Part shown: positions 18,514-27,514 of the stretch, piece after piece
Position numbering within the stretch: the stretch's first letter is position 1
How the letters are laid out: every line of letters starts with the position of its first letter
Position numbers and translations under genes: made by a program
Notes under the pieces: model-generated
Seen by the model: only the letters and a program-made list of their open reading frames with translations
Told to the model about the DNA's origin: nothing
Database searches by the model: none
Assembly: GCF_003703835.1 (NCBI RefSeq)
Contig: NZ_RDQR01000009.1
Span: 1-64,000 of the forward strand
DNA length: 64,000 nt
Reading direction: 5' to 3'
Source: Auritidibacter ignavus
GTDB taxonomy: Bacteria; Actinomycetota; Actinomycetes; Actinomycetales; Micrococcaceae

Positions 18514-19445
18514 CTCTTCTTGGACTTCGGGTCGAGGGCATCCCGTAGCGCCTCTCCCAAGGTGGTGAAGGCGAAGACGGTCAGGCCTACAAAGATTAAG
18601 GGAAAGACCAGCAAATGCGGCATCTGTTGGAGATAGCCTTGAGCATCGTTAAGTTGCAGTCCCCACGAGATCGAAGGCAGTTGTAGACCAACACCCAGGA
18701 AGGTAAGCGTCGCCTCCGCGCCAATGATGACCCCGGTGTATACGGCGGCATAGCCGACGACCGGTCCCAGAGAGTTCGGTAGGATGTGGCGCCTCATAAT
18801 TGTGAAGGGTCCAGCGCCTAGGGCTCGAGCGGCAGTGACATACTCGTTATTAATAACTGCCAAGACCGAGCTTCGCATCAGCCTGGCAAAAGTGGGCCAG
18901 GTAAATAGGATCAGGATAAACGCGACCTCACGCACCCCGCGATCCTGCTGAACGGCGAGGAAGACCAGTGCAGCGAGGATGTAGGGGATAGCAAAGATTA
19001 GGTCGGTGACTCTCATGATCAGCGCATCGATCCAGCCACCAAAGAATCCGGAGAGTAGTCCCAAAATGACCCCGATGACCAGGACACTCACAGTCACAAT
19101 CGCACCGACTGCCATTGAATTCCGTGCGCCATAAATCACTCGAGTGTAGTAGTCACAACCCTGTATATCCGTACCGAACCAGTGCTCAGCAGAGGGCTCC
19201 TGCCGAGACCGCGCTAATGGACACGCATGCGGATCTTGGTCGGTGAACAGCTGCGGGAACAGGGCCATCGTGATCAACACCAGGAGCAGGACTGCCGAAA
19301 AGACGAACCAAGGATTTCGACGTAGGGAACGCCAGGCGTCCATCCAGAGGCTGGCGTCCTCGGTTTTCTTACCCTTATTCGGTTGCGGGGCAGGAGGGGG
19401 ATCGGTGTCCGCGGTCGCAATACGTGCTTTGTTCAGCTCAGTCAT
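18510..19445 (-). CDS. Peptide ABC importer permease (DppC/OppC type)
   Basis: A 311-residue membrane protein. A cytosolic N-terminus rich in Pro/Lys precedes the first helix (WFVFSAVLLLVLITMALFPQ). A periplasmic loop with AEHWFGTDIQGCDYYTRVIYG is characteristic of the C-type permease, and EYVTAARALGAGPFTIMRRHILPN is the EAA loop that contacts the ATPases. It follows the partner permease gene by 18 bases. Confidence 0.92.
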   Translation of the reverse strand: MTELNKARIATADTDPPPAPQPNKGKKTEDASLWMDAWRSLRRNPWFVFSAVLLLVLITMALFPQLFTDQDPHACPLARSRQEPSAEHWFGTDIQGCDYYTRVIYGARNSMAVGAIVTVSVLVIGVILGLLSGFFGGWIDALIMRVTDLIFAIPYILAALVFLAVQQDRGVREVAFILILFTWPTFARLMRSSVLAVINNEYVTAARALGAGPFTIMRRHILPNSLGPVVGYAAVYTGVIIGAEATLTFLGVGLQLPSISWGLQLNDAQGYLQQMPHLLVFPLIFVGLTVFAFTTLGEALRDALDPKSKKR

Positions 19446-19463
19446 AGTAGCTCTCCTACTCGC

Positions 19464-20390
19464 CTAGTCGTAGCGGATTCTCGGGTCTAGGACGGCGTAT
19501 AACAGATCAACAAGGAGGTTGATCACTACATAAAACAGCACGAATAGCGTGACTATCCCCACCACTACAGTGTTCTCCTGCGCCTGGATTGAACGGAAAA
19601 CTTGCCCTCCCAGGCCAGGAAGGTTGAACACCGATTCCACCACGATTGTGCCACCCATCATGGTGGCCAGATCGGCGCCCAAGAACGTCACTACGGGAAT
19701 GAGCGAGTTCCGCAAACCATGACGAACCACTACCCGGGAGCGTTTCATACCTTTGGCCGTAGCTGTTCGGACATAATCCGATTGCAGAGCCTCAATCAAT
19801 TCACTACGCAACATACGTGCCACGATCCCTGTAGACACCGCCGCGAGCACTATACCGGGAAGAATGTAGCTGATTAGTCCCTCCTGGTTACCAGCGATCG
19901 GGAACCACCCCAGATTGACCCCGAAGATCAGCTGCAACAAGAATGCAATAGCAAGGGTCGGCAACGCGACAACGATCACTAGAGAAACCTGAATGAAACG
20001 ATCGATAAAACTATCCCGGAACACCGCAGCGAGAATGCCCGCGATAATACCGATGACAGCTTGGAAGCAGAATGCCACGACCGCCAGGGTTACGGTGACC
20101 GGCAAACCCTGTTGGATCATGTCTAAGACGGGGCGGCCCTGGAAGGTAGTACCGAAGTCTGCCTGGGTGAATACCCCCCACATATACTTGCCGTACTGCA
20201 CCAAGAAGGGGTCATTGAGGTTGTATTGTTCGCGCAGTGCTTCCTGAACCTCAGGGCTCATTGGCCGATCACCGCCCAGCGCGCGGATAGGGTCGCCTGG
20301 CATGAGGAATACCATGGCATAAACGATCAACGTCGCTACCAGAACAACGGGAATAAACTGCAACAGACGTCGAATAATATAACCGGTCAT
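19464..20390 (-). CDS. Peptide ABC importer permease (DppB/OppB type)
   Basis: A 308-residue permease with the N-terminal YIIRRLLQFIPVVLVATLIVY helix, the FLMPGDPIRALGGDRP family segment, and the EAA loop SDYVRTATAKGMKRSRVVVRHGLRN. It is the first of the four overlapping transporter genes. The matching binding-protein gene lies about 1 kb upstream on the same strand, behind a hairpin. Confidence 0.92.
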   Translation of the reverse strand: MTGYIIRRLLQFIPVVLVATLIVYAMVFLMPGDPIRALGGDRPMSPEVQEALREQYNLNDPFLVQYGKYMWGVFTQADFGTTFQGRPVLDMIQQGLPVTVTLAVVAFCFQAVIGIIAGILAAVFRDSFIDRFIQVSLVIVVALPTLAIAFLLQLIFGVNLGWFPIAGNQEGLISYILPGIVLAAVSTGIVARMLRSELIEALQSDYVRTATAKGMKRSRVVVRHGLRNSLIPVVTFLGADLATMMGGTIVVESVFNLPGLGGQVFRSIQAQENTVVVGIVTLFVLFYVVINLLVDLLYAVLDPRIRYD

Positions 20391-21376
20391 AGGTGACCTC
20401 GCTTAACTAGGCGAGAGCTACGCAGGGGCGAAAACTTCAGGCTACGGAAACGAAAAGCCAGGCAGGTGCTACGCGAGCAATCATCCATCCTGCCGGTCGT
20501 ATCCTTAACTGAAGACCTCGACTCGCTCGAACTAGGGAAGACCGCGCTGGGCAACATCAACATTCTCGAGCTCGTCTCACCGAGCAACGTGTTTGTCCTC
20601 ATACTGAGACGTTGGTCTGATGCGCAGATCTTCCACGGACATGTGCGCTCTGGTGTGGTCGTTCGCAAAATAGTCTTGCGTGTTTGCGGTAGCCACGTCA
20701 CGGACCGTTGCGCCGAGCAACTTAGCGGGTGCCTCAAAATTATCCGAGGTAGTTCCTGAGATGCACAGCCGTTCAGTCGCGGCTGGTGGGTCCGGGGATG
20801 CCAAAAGCTACCGCGCGTCGAGCCTGCGCTGAGGCTTTCGTTCGCGCCGTGGTGCCCCAAATATGGCCTAGAGTCAATGGACTGAAAACCCGAGTTATGG
20901 GTGAGAAGGTTTGCATCCTGTTGCCTGCTGATGAGATCCAGATTGTCGTTATGGTCGTTACCGGTCCCAGAGTACAGGCGATCCTCATCAGTAAGGGCTT
21001 TGGTGTCCGCGACCGAGACAGGATCCGTGAGCTTCGTGTCGTGACAGATCCCTACCTGCCTGATGAAGGATGGGCTACCGAACACTGCATCCACAATGCT
21101 AACTGCGGTGAACAGGGGCCAGATTCTGGGGGTAGAACTGCACACTGCTCTTGCGCCCCCATAGTTCGCCATCCTGCCACCATTATTGTCGCTGTTTTTG
21201 TTTTCATCGCCGGAAGAGCGGTTCCCAGAGGCAAGGGGACCCGGCAATAGTGGCATTGATGCATCAATTGGGGCTATGAGCGATTGGCGTTGTGCGTGGA
21301 TGAGCCTGGTGGTTCTGAAATGGTTGGTTTGCATCGGGTGCTCTCCGGTTCAGTGTGCATGTCAGGTAAGAAAGCC
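20391..21376. other. About 1 kb gap inside the peptide-transporter locus, possibly a decayed gene
   Basis: Long open frames run on both strands (minus 20387-21334, plus 20786-21250) but neither reads like a known protein. The minus frame is Ser/Arg/Thr-rich without hydrophobic-core periodicity. Peptide-importer operons often carry a peptidase gene at this position, so a frameshifted remnant is possible. I could not align it to a family. Confidence 0.3.
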
Positions 21377-21420
21377 AGTGGGGACCCGTCGGAGGTAGCT
21401 ACCCCTGATGCGTCCCCACT
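21377..21420 (-). terminator. Attenuating hairpin after the binding-protein gene
   Basis: AGTGGGGAC (21377-21385) pairs with GTCCCCACT (21412-21420), and the inner sequence GGTAGCTACC is itself self-complementary. It lies 30 bases past the stop of the minus-strand binding-protein gene and is followed on that strand by a short T-rich stretch. Partial termination here would give more binding protein than permease, a common arrangement. Confidence 0.65.
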
Positions 21421-21450
21421 GTGGTGGTTCGTCTGATTTCGGCGAAGGCT

Positions 21451-23055
21451 CTAGTCAGTCACCACCAGTTGCTCGACACGCAGGAAACTGCGCTGATCGA
21501 CCATGACCGAGCTGTTGTCGATCCGGTCGGTGTGGACAGCTACGTTCTCCCCGAACCAGAGCGGTGCACCGGGCATATCCTCCAAGAGTACGTCTTCAGC
21601 CTGCTGGTAGATCTCGTCAGCCTCATCTGGATCGGTGGCATTGGCCTCTTTAATAAGGCTGTCAAATTCATCACTGGAGTACCCAAAGTAGTTGGAGGCT
21701 GCCCCGGTCAGATAGATAGGCTCCATTGCGTACTGCGGGCTGGGATAGGACAGAGACCATCCTAGGCGATACGGGCCGGTAATATTCTCTTCTTCCTGCA
21801 GGTCCAAATACTGTGCGAATTCCAGCGACTCGAAGGTGACATCGTCAATAGGTAGGTGCTCTTGCCACATATTAGCGATGGCCTCGACGTAGTCTTCATG
21901 GCCTGCCCCAGAGTTGAAGTAGTATGTGAGCTCACTGGGGCCACCGGCTTCCTCGTAGAGTTCAGCAGCAGCTTCCGGATCAAACTCGCAATACTCACAC
22001 GCACCGTCCCTAGCTTGGGGCAAGGTGGGCGGAATAATATTGTTGGCTGGCGTCCGTGCGCCATCGAAAATGGTCTCAATGATTTGTTCGCGATCGATGG
22101 CCATCGATAGTGCATGTCGCACATCCGGATCCTGGAATTCCTCCTGGTACAAGGGGAAGCCAAAATACTCGTAAGAAGCGGTCTCGAAGCTAGCCTGATT
22201 ATCTCCGAAATCGGCGTCAACTTGGGGCAATAGGTTTGGCGGAGTCTGCTCCAACACGTCAAGCTGGCCGGCCTGAACGTCCCTGTAGGCTGTTTCGACG
22301 TCGTTGTAAATGCGCCATTCCACTCGGTCAGGTCCGCCGGAGGAGCCTAAGGGGTATTCCTCATAGCGGTCCATGTTGACCTCGACATCGTGGACCCACT
22401 CGCCGTCCATTTGGTATTCCCCGTTGCCGACGGGGGAAGACTCAAAAGCATCCGGGTCTTCGCGTCCTTCGTCTGGGACGGGGTAAAAAGCTGTGTAGGA
22501 GAGCATCAAAGGTAGTGGTGAGAACGGTTCTTCGAGCTCAAACTCTAAGGTGTAGTCATCAACTGCGCGCACGCCCTCGAGCTCGTCTGCATCACCGTTG
22601 ACTACATCGTCGTAGCCAACGAAAACATCATAGAAACCCGCTCCAGCCTGCGCGTTTTCCGGGTCGACGGTCCAGTTAAACGTGTCCACGAACGTCTGTG
22701 CAGTGATCGGGTCACCGTTATGGAAGGTCCAATCCTCGCCGATTTCGAAAGTCCAAACCGTCTGTTCATCGTTGGATTCCCACTGGGTCGCGACGCCTTC
22801 TGCTACCTCGTAGGTGTCAAGGTTCACAGTGGTCAGACCTGTGAACAGTTGCTCGAGCATTTTCGAGCCACAGACCTCCGTCGAGTTTCCGGGAGTGAAC
22901 TCTTGTGGCTCGCAGTTGTAGACCGAGACTGTTCCTCCGCCTTCTCCTTGGCCGTTCTGTCCATTGCCGTCACCCCCATTGCCACAGGCTGTCAATAGCA
23001 GAGCTGCCACGGACGCGCCGGCTATGGTGACGCGACTGTTTTTCGCGGTCATCAT
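21451..23055 (-). CDS. Peptide ABC importer substrate-binding lipoprotein (SBP family 5)
   Basis: About 534 residues from ATG 23055, chosen because GGAG sits 7 bases upstream of it. A signal peptide ends in the lipobox LLLTACGNGG, so the protein is tethered outside the membrane. A low-complexity Gly/Asn/Gln linker follows, then an SBP_bac_5 domain with YEVAEGVATQWESNDEQTVWTFEI and the long C-terminal lobe. It captures oligopeptides for the DppB/C/D/F-type transporter encoded downstream. Aspartate/glutamate richness is high, which suggests a halotolerant or acidic-proteome host. Confidence 0.93.
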   Translation of the reverse strand: MMTAKNSRVTIAGASVAALLLTACGNGGDGNGQNGQGEGGGTVSVYNCEPQEFTPGNSTEVCGSKMLEQLFTGLTTVNLDTYEVAEGVATQWESNDEQTVWTFEIGEDWTFHNGDPITAQTFVDTFNWTVDPENAQAGAGFYDVFVGYDDVVNGDADELEGVRAVDDYTLEFELEEPFSPLPLMLSYTAFYPVPDEGREDPDAFESSPVGNGEYQMDGEWVHDVEVNMDRYEEYPLGSSGGPDRVEWRIYNDVETAYRDVQAGQLDVLEQTPPNLLPQVDADFGDNQASFETASYEYFGFPLYQEEFQDPDVRHALSMAIDREQIIETIFDGARTPANNIIPPTLPQARDGACEYCEFDPEAAAELYEEAGGPSELTYYFNSGAGHEDYVEAIANMWQEHLPIDDVTFESLEFAQYLDLQEEENITGPYRLGWSLSYPSPQYAMEPIYLTGAASNYFGYSSDEFDSLIKEANATDPDEADEIYQQAEDVLLEDMPGAPLWFGENVAVHTDRIDNSSVMVDQRSFLRVEQLVVTD

Positions 23056-24185
23056 ATTCGTGCTCCATTTCAATCGTGTGATATGTGATGTAAGTCATAA
23101 TACTACAGCATTGATCTGTTGATCTATAAAGAAGACACATCGGGTAAGGTAACCCGCAACAGGGCCACGAGAACATTGGGGCGGGAAGTCTCTGACAGTA
23201 CTGCGCCACATCGGCTGGAAAGTGCGCTGTGCCGGGCGAGGTGGTGCTATCGAGCAGGTTTCGGAGCCGTCTAGCGCTGTGGTGAGCGTGGGCGCGGGCC
23301 GGAATAAGCGCGGACACAACTACGCCCTGGTTGCTTTTTGTGACATTTATTTTCAGTTTTGTGAGATGCTGGACGAGTTTTCGACCGGCCCTCCGACTTT
23401 TCGCCAGGCGCGACTCGTTTATCTGGTTCGTATAGGTCCCTGGTAGCGGAAGAACGTCGATGCTTGTTCTGGGTCCTGACGTCTGGCAAGTTTTGCCGAT
23501 GCGTTTTCAGCCTTCAGCATCGTGGTTTGGGCGCATAGTTCTTCTCGATGCGAGGCTTCTCGGTTGGTGTGTCATTGGAATCGACCGATCGGCCTGGTTG
23601 CTTAGTTCCATCGCAACGTCACCGCTAGCGACTCATCCACGCCACCATGAGCTGGGATGGGGTACACGCAGTTTTGGTAGACTCTTTCATTGTTCTCCCA
23701 GCGACACGGCCAAATACCAACTCCGCTGTCGTTGCAAATTGGTGCGACTACCTTGAGAGTTTTCCGAACGACACAGTTTGCCATCAAGCACCGAATTGTG
23801 AAACAAGCCAATCGCTAAGAACCTGGGATTGCGGGTGCGAAATAATTTCTCTCACTGATACTCAGCTCGAAATGTTTCACAAACTGCAAGCGCTGGTCAC
23901 AGTTTAGCCCCAAGCCTTGCCCCTCTGGGGTTGATCTTTATGCAGGACCCATGACTTCAACATTCATGACATTTGCCCTAAGCGGTCACACCCAAGTAGC
24001 GCGATACTACAGAAAGTAGTGAGAAGTAGTCGTCGATGTACATCGTCACTGCTCTGCTTGTGACTACCTTGTGAAGGGAGAGAACAACGTGATCGCAACA
24101 GGTCAGAACAAACAAACCACTGTGCGCGGCATTTCCACGGGGTGGACAAATGCCTGAGGCATCGCTCTGTGCACAGGTGAAGACT
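23056..24185. other. About 1.1 kb intergenic region, no gene recognised
   Basis: Divergent promoter region between the peptide-transporter locus and the ABC exporter/two-component locus. Several frames of 60-100 codons exist but lack ribosome-binding sites and family features. Base composition is lower in GC than the flanking genes. The size leaves room for a decayed regulator gene. Confidence 0.4.
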
Positions 24186-25076
24186 ATGAGTGTTCCCGCG
24201 ATATCTTTGCGTGGCGTGAGAAAGAGCTATGGCGAGGTCACTGCCGTTGATAATGTGAGTTTAGAGATTCCGCGCGGACAGGTGGCGTGTCTCCTGGGAC
24301 CGAATGGCTCCGGAAAATCGACGTTGATCGATATAATATTGGGCCTCACGGCTCCTGACAGTGGCAACGTCGAATTATTGGGTTTGGCGCCTTCGACTGC
24401 AGTGCAAGCCGGGGCGATTGGTGCGATGTTGCAGGCTACTTCTCTCCTCGATGATGCGACCGTTGGGGAAGTGATCGCGATGGTGTCGAGATTGCACAAG
24501 CATCCGCTTGGGGTTTCGCGGACGTTAAAGTACGCCGGGATCGCGGATCTGGCTTGCCGTCGCTCCACGAAGTTGTCCGGTGGTCAGCGGCGACGAGTGA
24601 CGTATGCCCTTGCCATCGCAGGGAACCCGGATATTTTGGTGCTTGATGAGCCCACTGCTGCGATGGATGTGGCCTCCCGTCACGCATTCTGGGAGTCGAT
24701 TCGTGAAATCACGAGCGTGGGGAAATCAGTGCTCTTCGCAACTCACCATTTGGCTGAAGCCGAGAAATTCGCTGACCGGGTCATCTTTATACAAGACGGG
24801 CTGATCATCGCTGATGGCACGGTGACCGAAGTGCAGGAGTTAGCGGCGGGAAGAGAGGTCTCAGCAACGATTCCAACAGGTAACCACGAGCAGATAGCAA
24901 CGTTACCGGGAGTCGTCGAGGCCAGCTGGAGGCATAATCGCGTTACGCTACTTAGCGCGCGTTCGGACGACACTCTCCGCGCGTTGGTCCAACGAGTGCC
25001 CTCGGCAGAGTCGATCGAGGTTGCCGGGCTGTCACTCGAGCGCGCGTTCCTCACCTTGACGGCACCAGAGAAGTAG
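24186..25076 (+). CDS. ABC exporter ATPase (DrrA/NodI-like)
   Basis: About 296 residues from ATG 24186, which has AGGTGAAG upstream. Walker A is GPNGSGKSTLIDI, the signature LSGGQRRRVTYALAIA, Walker B ILVLDEPTAAMD, and the H-loop FATHHLAEAEKFADR. The C-terminal DrrA-type extension is present. With the ABC-2 permease gene 5 bases downstream it forms a two-gene drug or lipid exporter. The adjoining two-component genes probably control it. Confidence 0.92.
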   Translation: MSVPAISLRGVRKSYGEVTAVDNVSLEIPRGQVACLLGPNGSGKSTLIDIILGLTAPDSGNVELLGLAPSTAVQAGAIGAMLQATSLLDDATVGEVIAMVSRLHKHPLGVSRTLKYAGIADLACRRSTKLSGGQRRRVTYALAIAGNPDILVLDEPTAAMDVASRHAFWESIREITSVGKSVLFATHHLAEAEKFADRVIFIQDGLIIADGTVTEVQELAAGREVSATIPTGNHEQIATLPGVVEASWRHNRVTLLSARSDDTLRALVQRVPSAESIEVAGLSLERAFLTLTAPEK

Positions 25077-25081
25077 GTGTT

Positions 25082-25804
25082 GTGATGTTCGGTTACTTAT
25101 CGTTGGAACTTCGCCGTGCGCTGCGTGCGTCGGGGACGCTACTATTCACTCTGGTTTTCCCTGCCGTATTCTATGCTTTAGAGAGCCTGCTGTTTAGCGA
25201 TTCAGGTTCTGTGGTTGAGCCACGACAGATTATGATCGGTATGAGCGTCTGGGGTGCAGTGACGGCGGGGTTGCTCGTGGGCACTCGCATCGTTGATGAG
25301 CGCGCCTCCGGGTGGCATCGAGTCCTGCGTCTTACGCCACTTTCTGGGCGTGGCTACCTAACCACAAAGGTCATCGTCGGTGTCTTCGTCGGACTTCCTG
25401 CCATCGTTGTTGTGCCTATCGTGGCGGTTTTGCTCGATGGAGTCGCTCTGACACCGCTTGGCTGGATGTTCGCAACGGTCGGTGTGTGGTGGGGTTCGGT
25501 GCCTTTCGCGGTTTTAGGCGTGACGATCGGACTTTTTGCCCACAAGGACAACGTGCAGACAATCATCATCGTCTTGATGCTGGCCTTAGCGACACTTGGG
25601 GGACTCTTTCTGCCGCTGAACCTACTACCCGAGGTCTGGACGTCAGTCGCTCAGCTGATGCCGAGCTATTGGCTTGCCGAACTCGGGTTAGCCGGTGTGG
25701 ATCCCGCGCGTGCCGTACCCGCGATCATCATCCTGGTAGTGTGGCTCGGTTTGTTGACCACCCTAGCGCTGTGGCGATATCGGCACGTGGCTGAGAGAGT
25801 CTAA
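25082..25804 (+). CDS. ABC-2 type exporter permease
   Basis: A 240-residue protein with six hydrophobic segments and the ABC-2 membrane fold, for example LLFTLVFPAVFYALESLLF and IIIVLMLALATLGGLFLPLNLLPEVW, the latter a conserved PxxxLP-type region. It follows its ATPase by 5 bases and precedes the sensor kinase gene by 15, so all are probably one operon. Confidence 0.88.
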   Translation: MMFGYLSLELRRALRASGTLLFTLVFPAVFYALESLLFSDSGSVVEPRQIMIGMSVWGAVTAGLLVGTRIVDERASGWHRVLRLTPLSGRGYLTTKVIVGVFVGLPAIVVVPIVAVLLDGVALTPLGWMFATVGVWWGSVPFAVLGVTIGLFAHKDNVQTIIIVLMLALATLGGLFLPLNLLPEVWTSVAQLMPSYWLAELGLAGVDPARAVPAIIILVVWLGLLTTLALWRYRHVAERV

Positions 25805-25819
25805 AGAAAAACGGAGGGC

Positions 25820-26850
25820 GTGATGAAAACGCGGTGGGCTGGCGTCGTCATTGCTATGGGCTTTATGGCGCTCACCATTCCTGCGTGGGTGGCGCTGTTG
25901 AGTGCGCCTGAGCACGCACCGAACAGAAAATTCGTCACGGTCCTCGCGGTCAGTTACGGGGTTGCGACCATCGCGGCAGCGTTTCTCACCAACACTCGAA
26001 GGGCACCTGCGCTCCGAGTTCTTGTCGTCGTGCCCGTCGCTACGCTGGGATTGATCCTGGTTGTGACGCTCGGGGCCGGAAGCGCCCCTGTCTTCGCTCC
26101 AGCGATCTGCCTGATGCTCGTCCTCTTGCCCCGAGTAGCAGGGATCAGTGCGGTCACAGTGAGTTTATTGGCCCTGGGAGCGGCCGGCCTCTTGGAAGGG
26201 ACTGCCGAGGCGCATATTCAGAATTTTCTCCTTCTTTTCTCGGTCGCTATCGCCACCTTTCTTGTGTTGGTGTTGGTGGAGATGAACGAACAGCTCGTCG
26301 AGGCCAAGAATGCGAACGAGTCTCGCGCGACCTCCACGATGTGCTTGGTAGCTCGGCGACCACTATTGCACTCAAGGCCCAGCTCAGTGCCGAGTTCATC
26401 TCGCGTTCCGACCAGCATCGCGCCCTGGCAGAAATTGAGGATATCAGTCGGCTGGCGACAACCATCTCTCGTGATACTCGAGAAGCCGTGCGCAATCTGC
26501 GCGAGACGACGCTGGAGGCAGAACTCCTTGTGGCCCAAGCAACCGCAAAGGCGGCCGGTATACGCTGTGATATACGCCGTGCGGGAACTCCGGAAGCCCA
26601 ATGTGAACCTGTCCTGGCTATGATCATCCGAGAGTCCGTCACCAACGCGGCGCGACATGCGGATGCGAGCCTGATATCCGTCACCGTTGAAGCCGGCGGG
26701 GTGGAAATCGCCGACGATGGACATGGCGGGAAATTGGTCGCAGGCGATGGTATCCGCGGTATGAAAGACCGACTCTCCGCCTGTGGGGGAACTCTTAGCG
26801 TGAACGGCGGCCAGAACCAGGGCACTGTGGTGACCGCGAGGTTGCCGTGA
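25820..26850 (+). pseudogene. Sensor histidine kinase gene (DesK/NarL-partner type) broken by a frameshift
   Basis: The first part (25820 to about 26317) encodes an N-terminal membrane domain with about five helices, ending FLVLVLVEMNEQLVEAKNAN. The kinase core lies in another frame: ERVSRDLHDVLGSS with the phospho-acceptor His codon at 26335-26337, then ESVTNAARHADAS (N-box), EIADDGHGG and GIRGMKDRL (G-boxes), to the stop at 26848-26850. At the junction the expected codons would be GCG AAC GAA CGA GTC, but only one GAAC unit is present. A 4-base deletion in a GAAC tandem repeat would explain it. The kinase end overlaps the response-regulator start. A sequencing error or a recoding event are alternatives. 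Confidence 0.85.
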
Positions 26851-27449
26851 TTCGCGTCCTTCTTGCCGATGATCAGGCAATGTTTCGTCGAGCGTTATCA
26901 AGCTATATTGAGATCACCACGAATTTCGAGGTCGTGGCTGAAGCATCCAATGCGGACCAGGCACTTGACTTGATTCATCACAACCAACCCGATGTTGCGC
27001 TCCTGGACATCCAGATGCCTGGAGACGGTCTCATGGTGGCGGAAGAAGTAGCCCGACGCGGTATTAAGACTCGGCTAATTATCTGCACAACATTTGATCG
27101 ACCCGGATACGTGCTACAAGCATGGGAAACCGGTTGCGCGGGGTTCGTCACAAAGGATAAAGAACCTAGTGCGCTCATCAGTGTGATCCGAAGGGTCGCT
27201 ACCGGTGAGCGAGTGTTCGACCCACAGCTTCTCCAGGAGGCCCGGACCTGGGGAGCGAACCCTCTCACGATGAGAGAGCGAGAAGTCCTCCGCGCGAGTG
27301 CAGATGGTGTGGCCGTGCGAGAAATCGCCGCTCGCCTCTTTCTGAGCAACGGAACAATCCGAAATCATTTGTCATCGGCGATGGGAAAGACCGGGGCGAG
27401 ATCTCGCGCCCAGGCCGTCGAACGAGCCCGGGAACGTGGTTGGCTCTGA
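26847..27449 (+). CDS. LuxR/NarL-family response regulator
   Basis: A 200-residue regulator with a receiver domain (VLLADDQAMFRRAL acidic pocket, VALLDIQMPG with the phospho-acceptor Asp, CTTFDRPG, and the lysine in FVTKDKEPS) and a C-terminal LuxR-type helix-turn-helix (LTMREREVLRASADGVAVREIAARLFLSNGTIRNHLSSAMGKTGARSR). It starts at GTG 26847, overlapping the kinase stop. Being coupled to the exporter genes, it presumably activates them when the membrane kinase senses a drug or envelope stress. With the kinase frameshifted, its control may be lost or taken over. Confidence 0.93.
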   Translation: MIRVLLADDQAMFRRALSSYIEITTNFEVVAEASNADQALDLIHHNQPDVALLDIQMPGDGLMVAEEVARRGIKTRLIICTTFDRPGYVLQAWETGCAGFVTKDKEPSALISVIRRVATGERVFDPQLLQEARTWGANPLTMREREVLRASADGVAVREIAARLFLSNGTIRNHLSSAMGKTGARSRAQAVERARERGWL

Positions 27450-27514
27450 GACGATCGCTGTTTTACCTACTAGTGGCCCACTCTATGAAACACCACGATA
27501 CGCAGACCTCAGTC

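Noticed and set aside
20387..21334. 315-codon frame as a real gene of the peptide-importer operon
   Set aside because: No family resemblance and shadow-like composition. I considered a D-aminopeptidase (DppA) remnant, but the partial similarities were too weak to claim.
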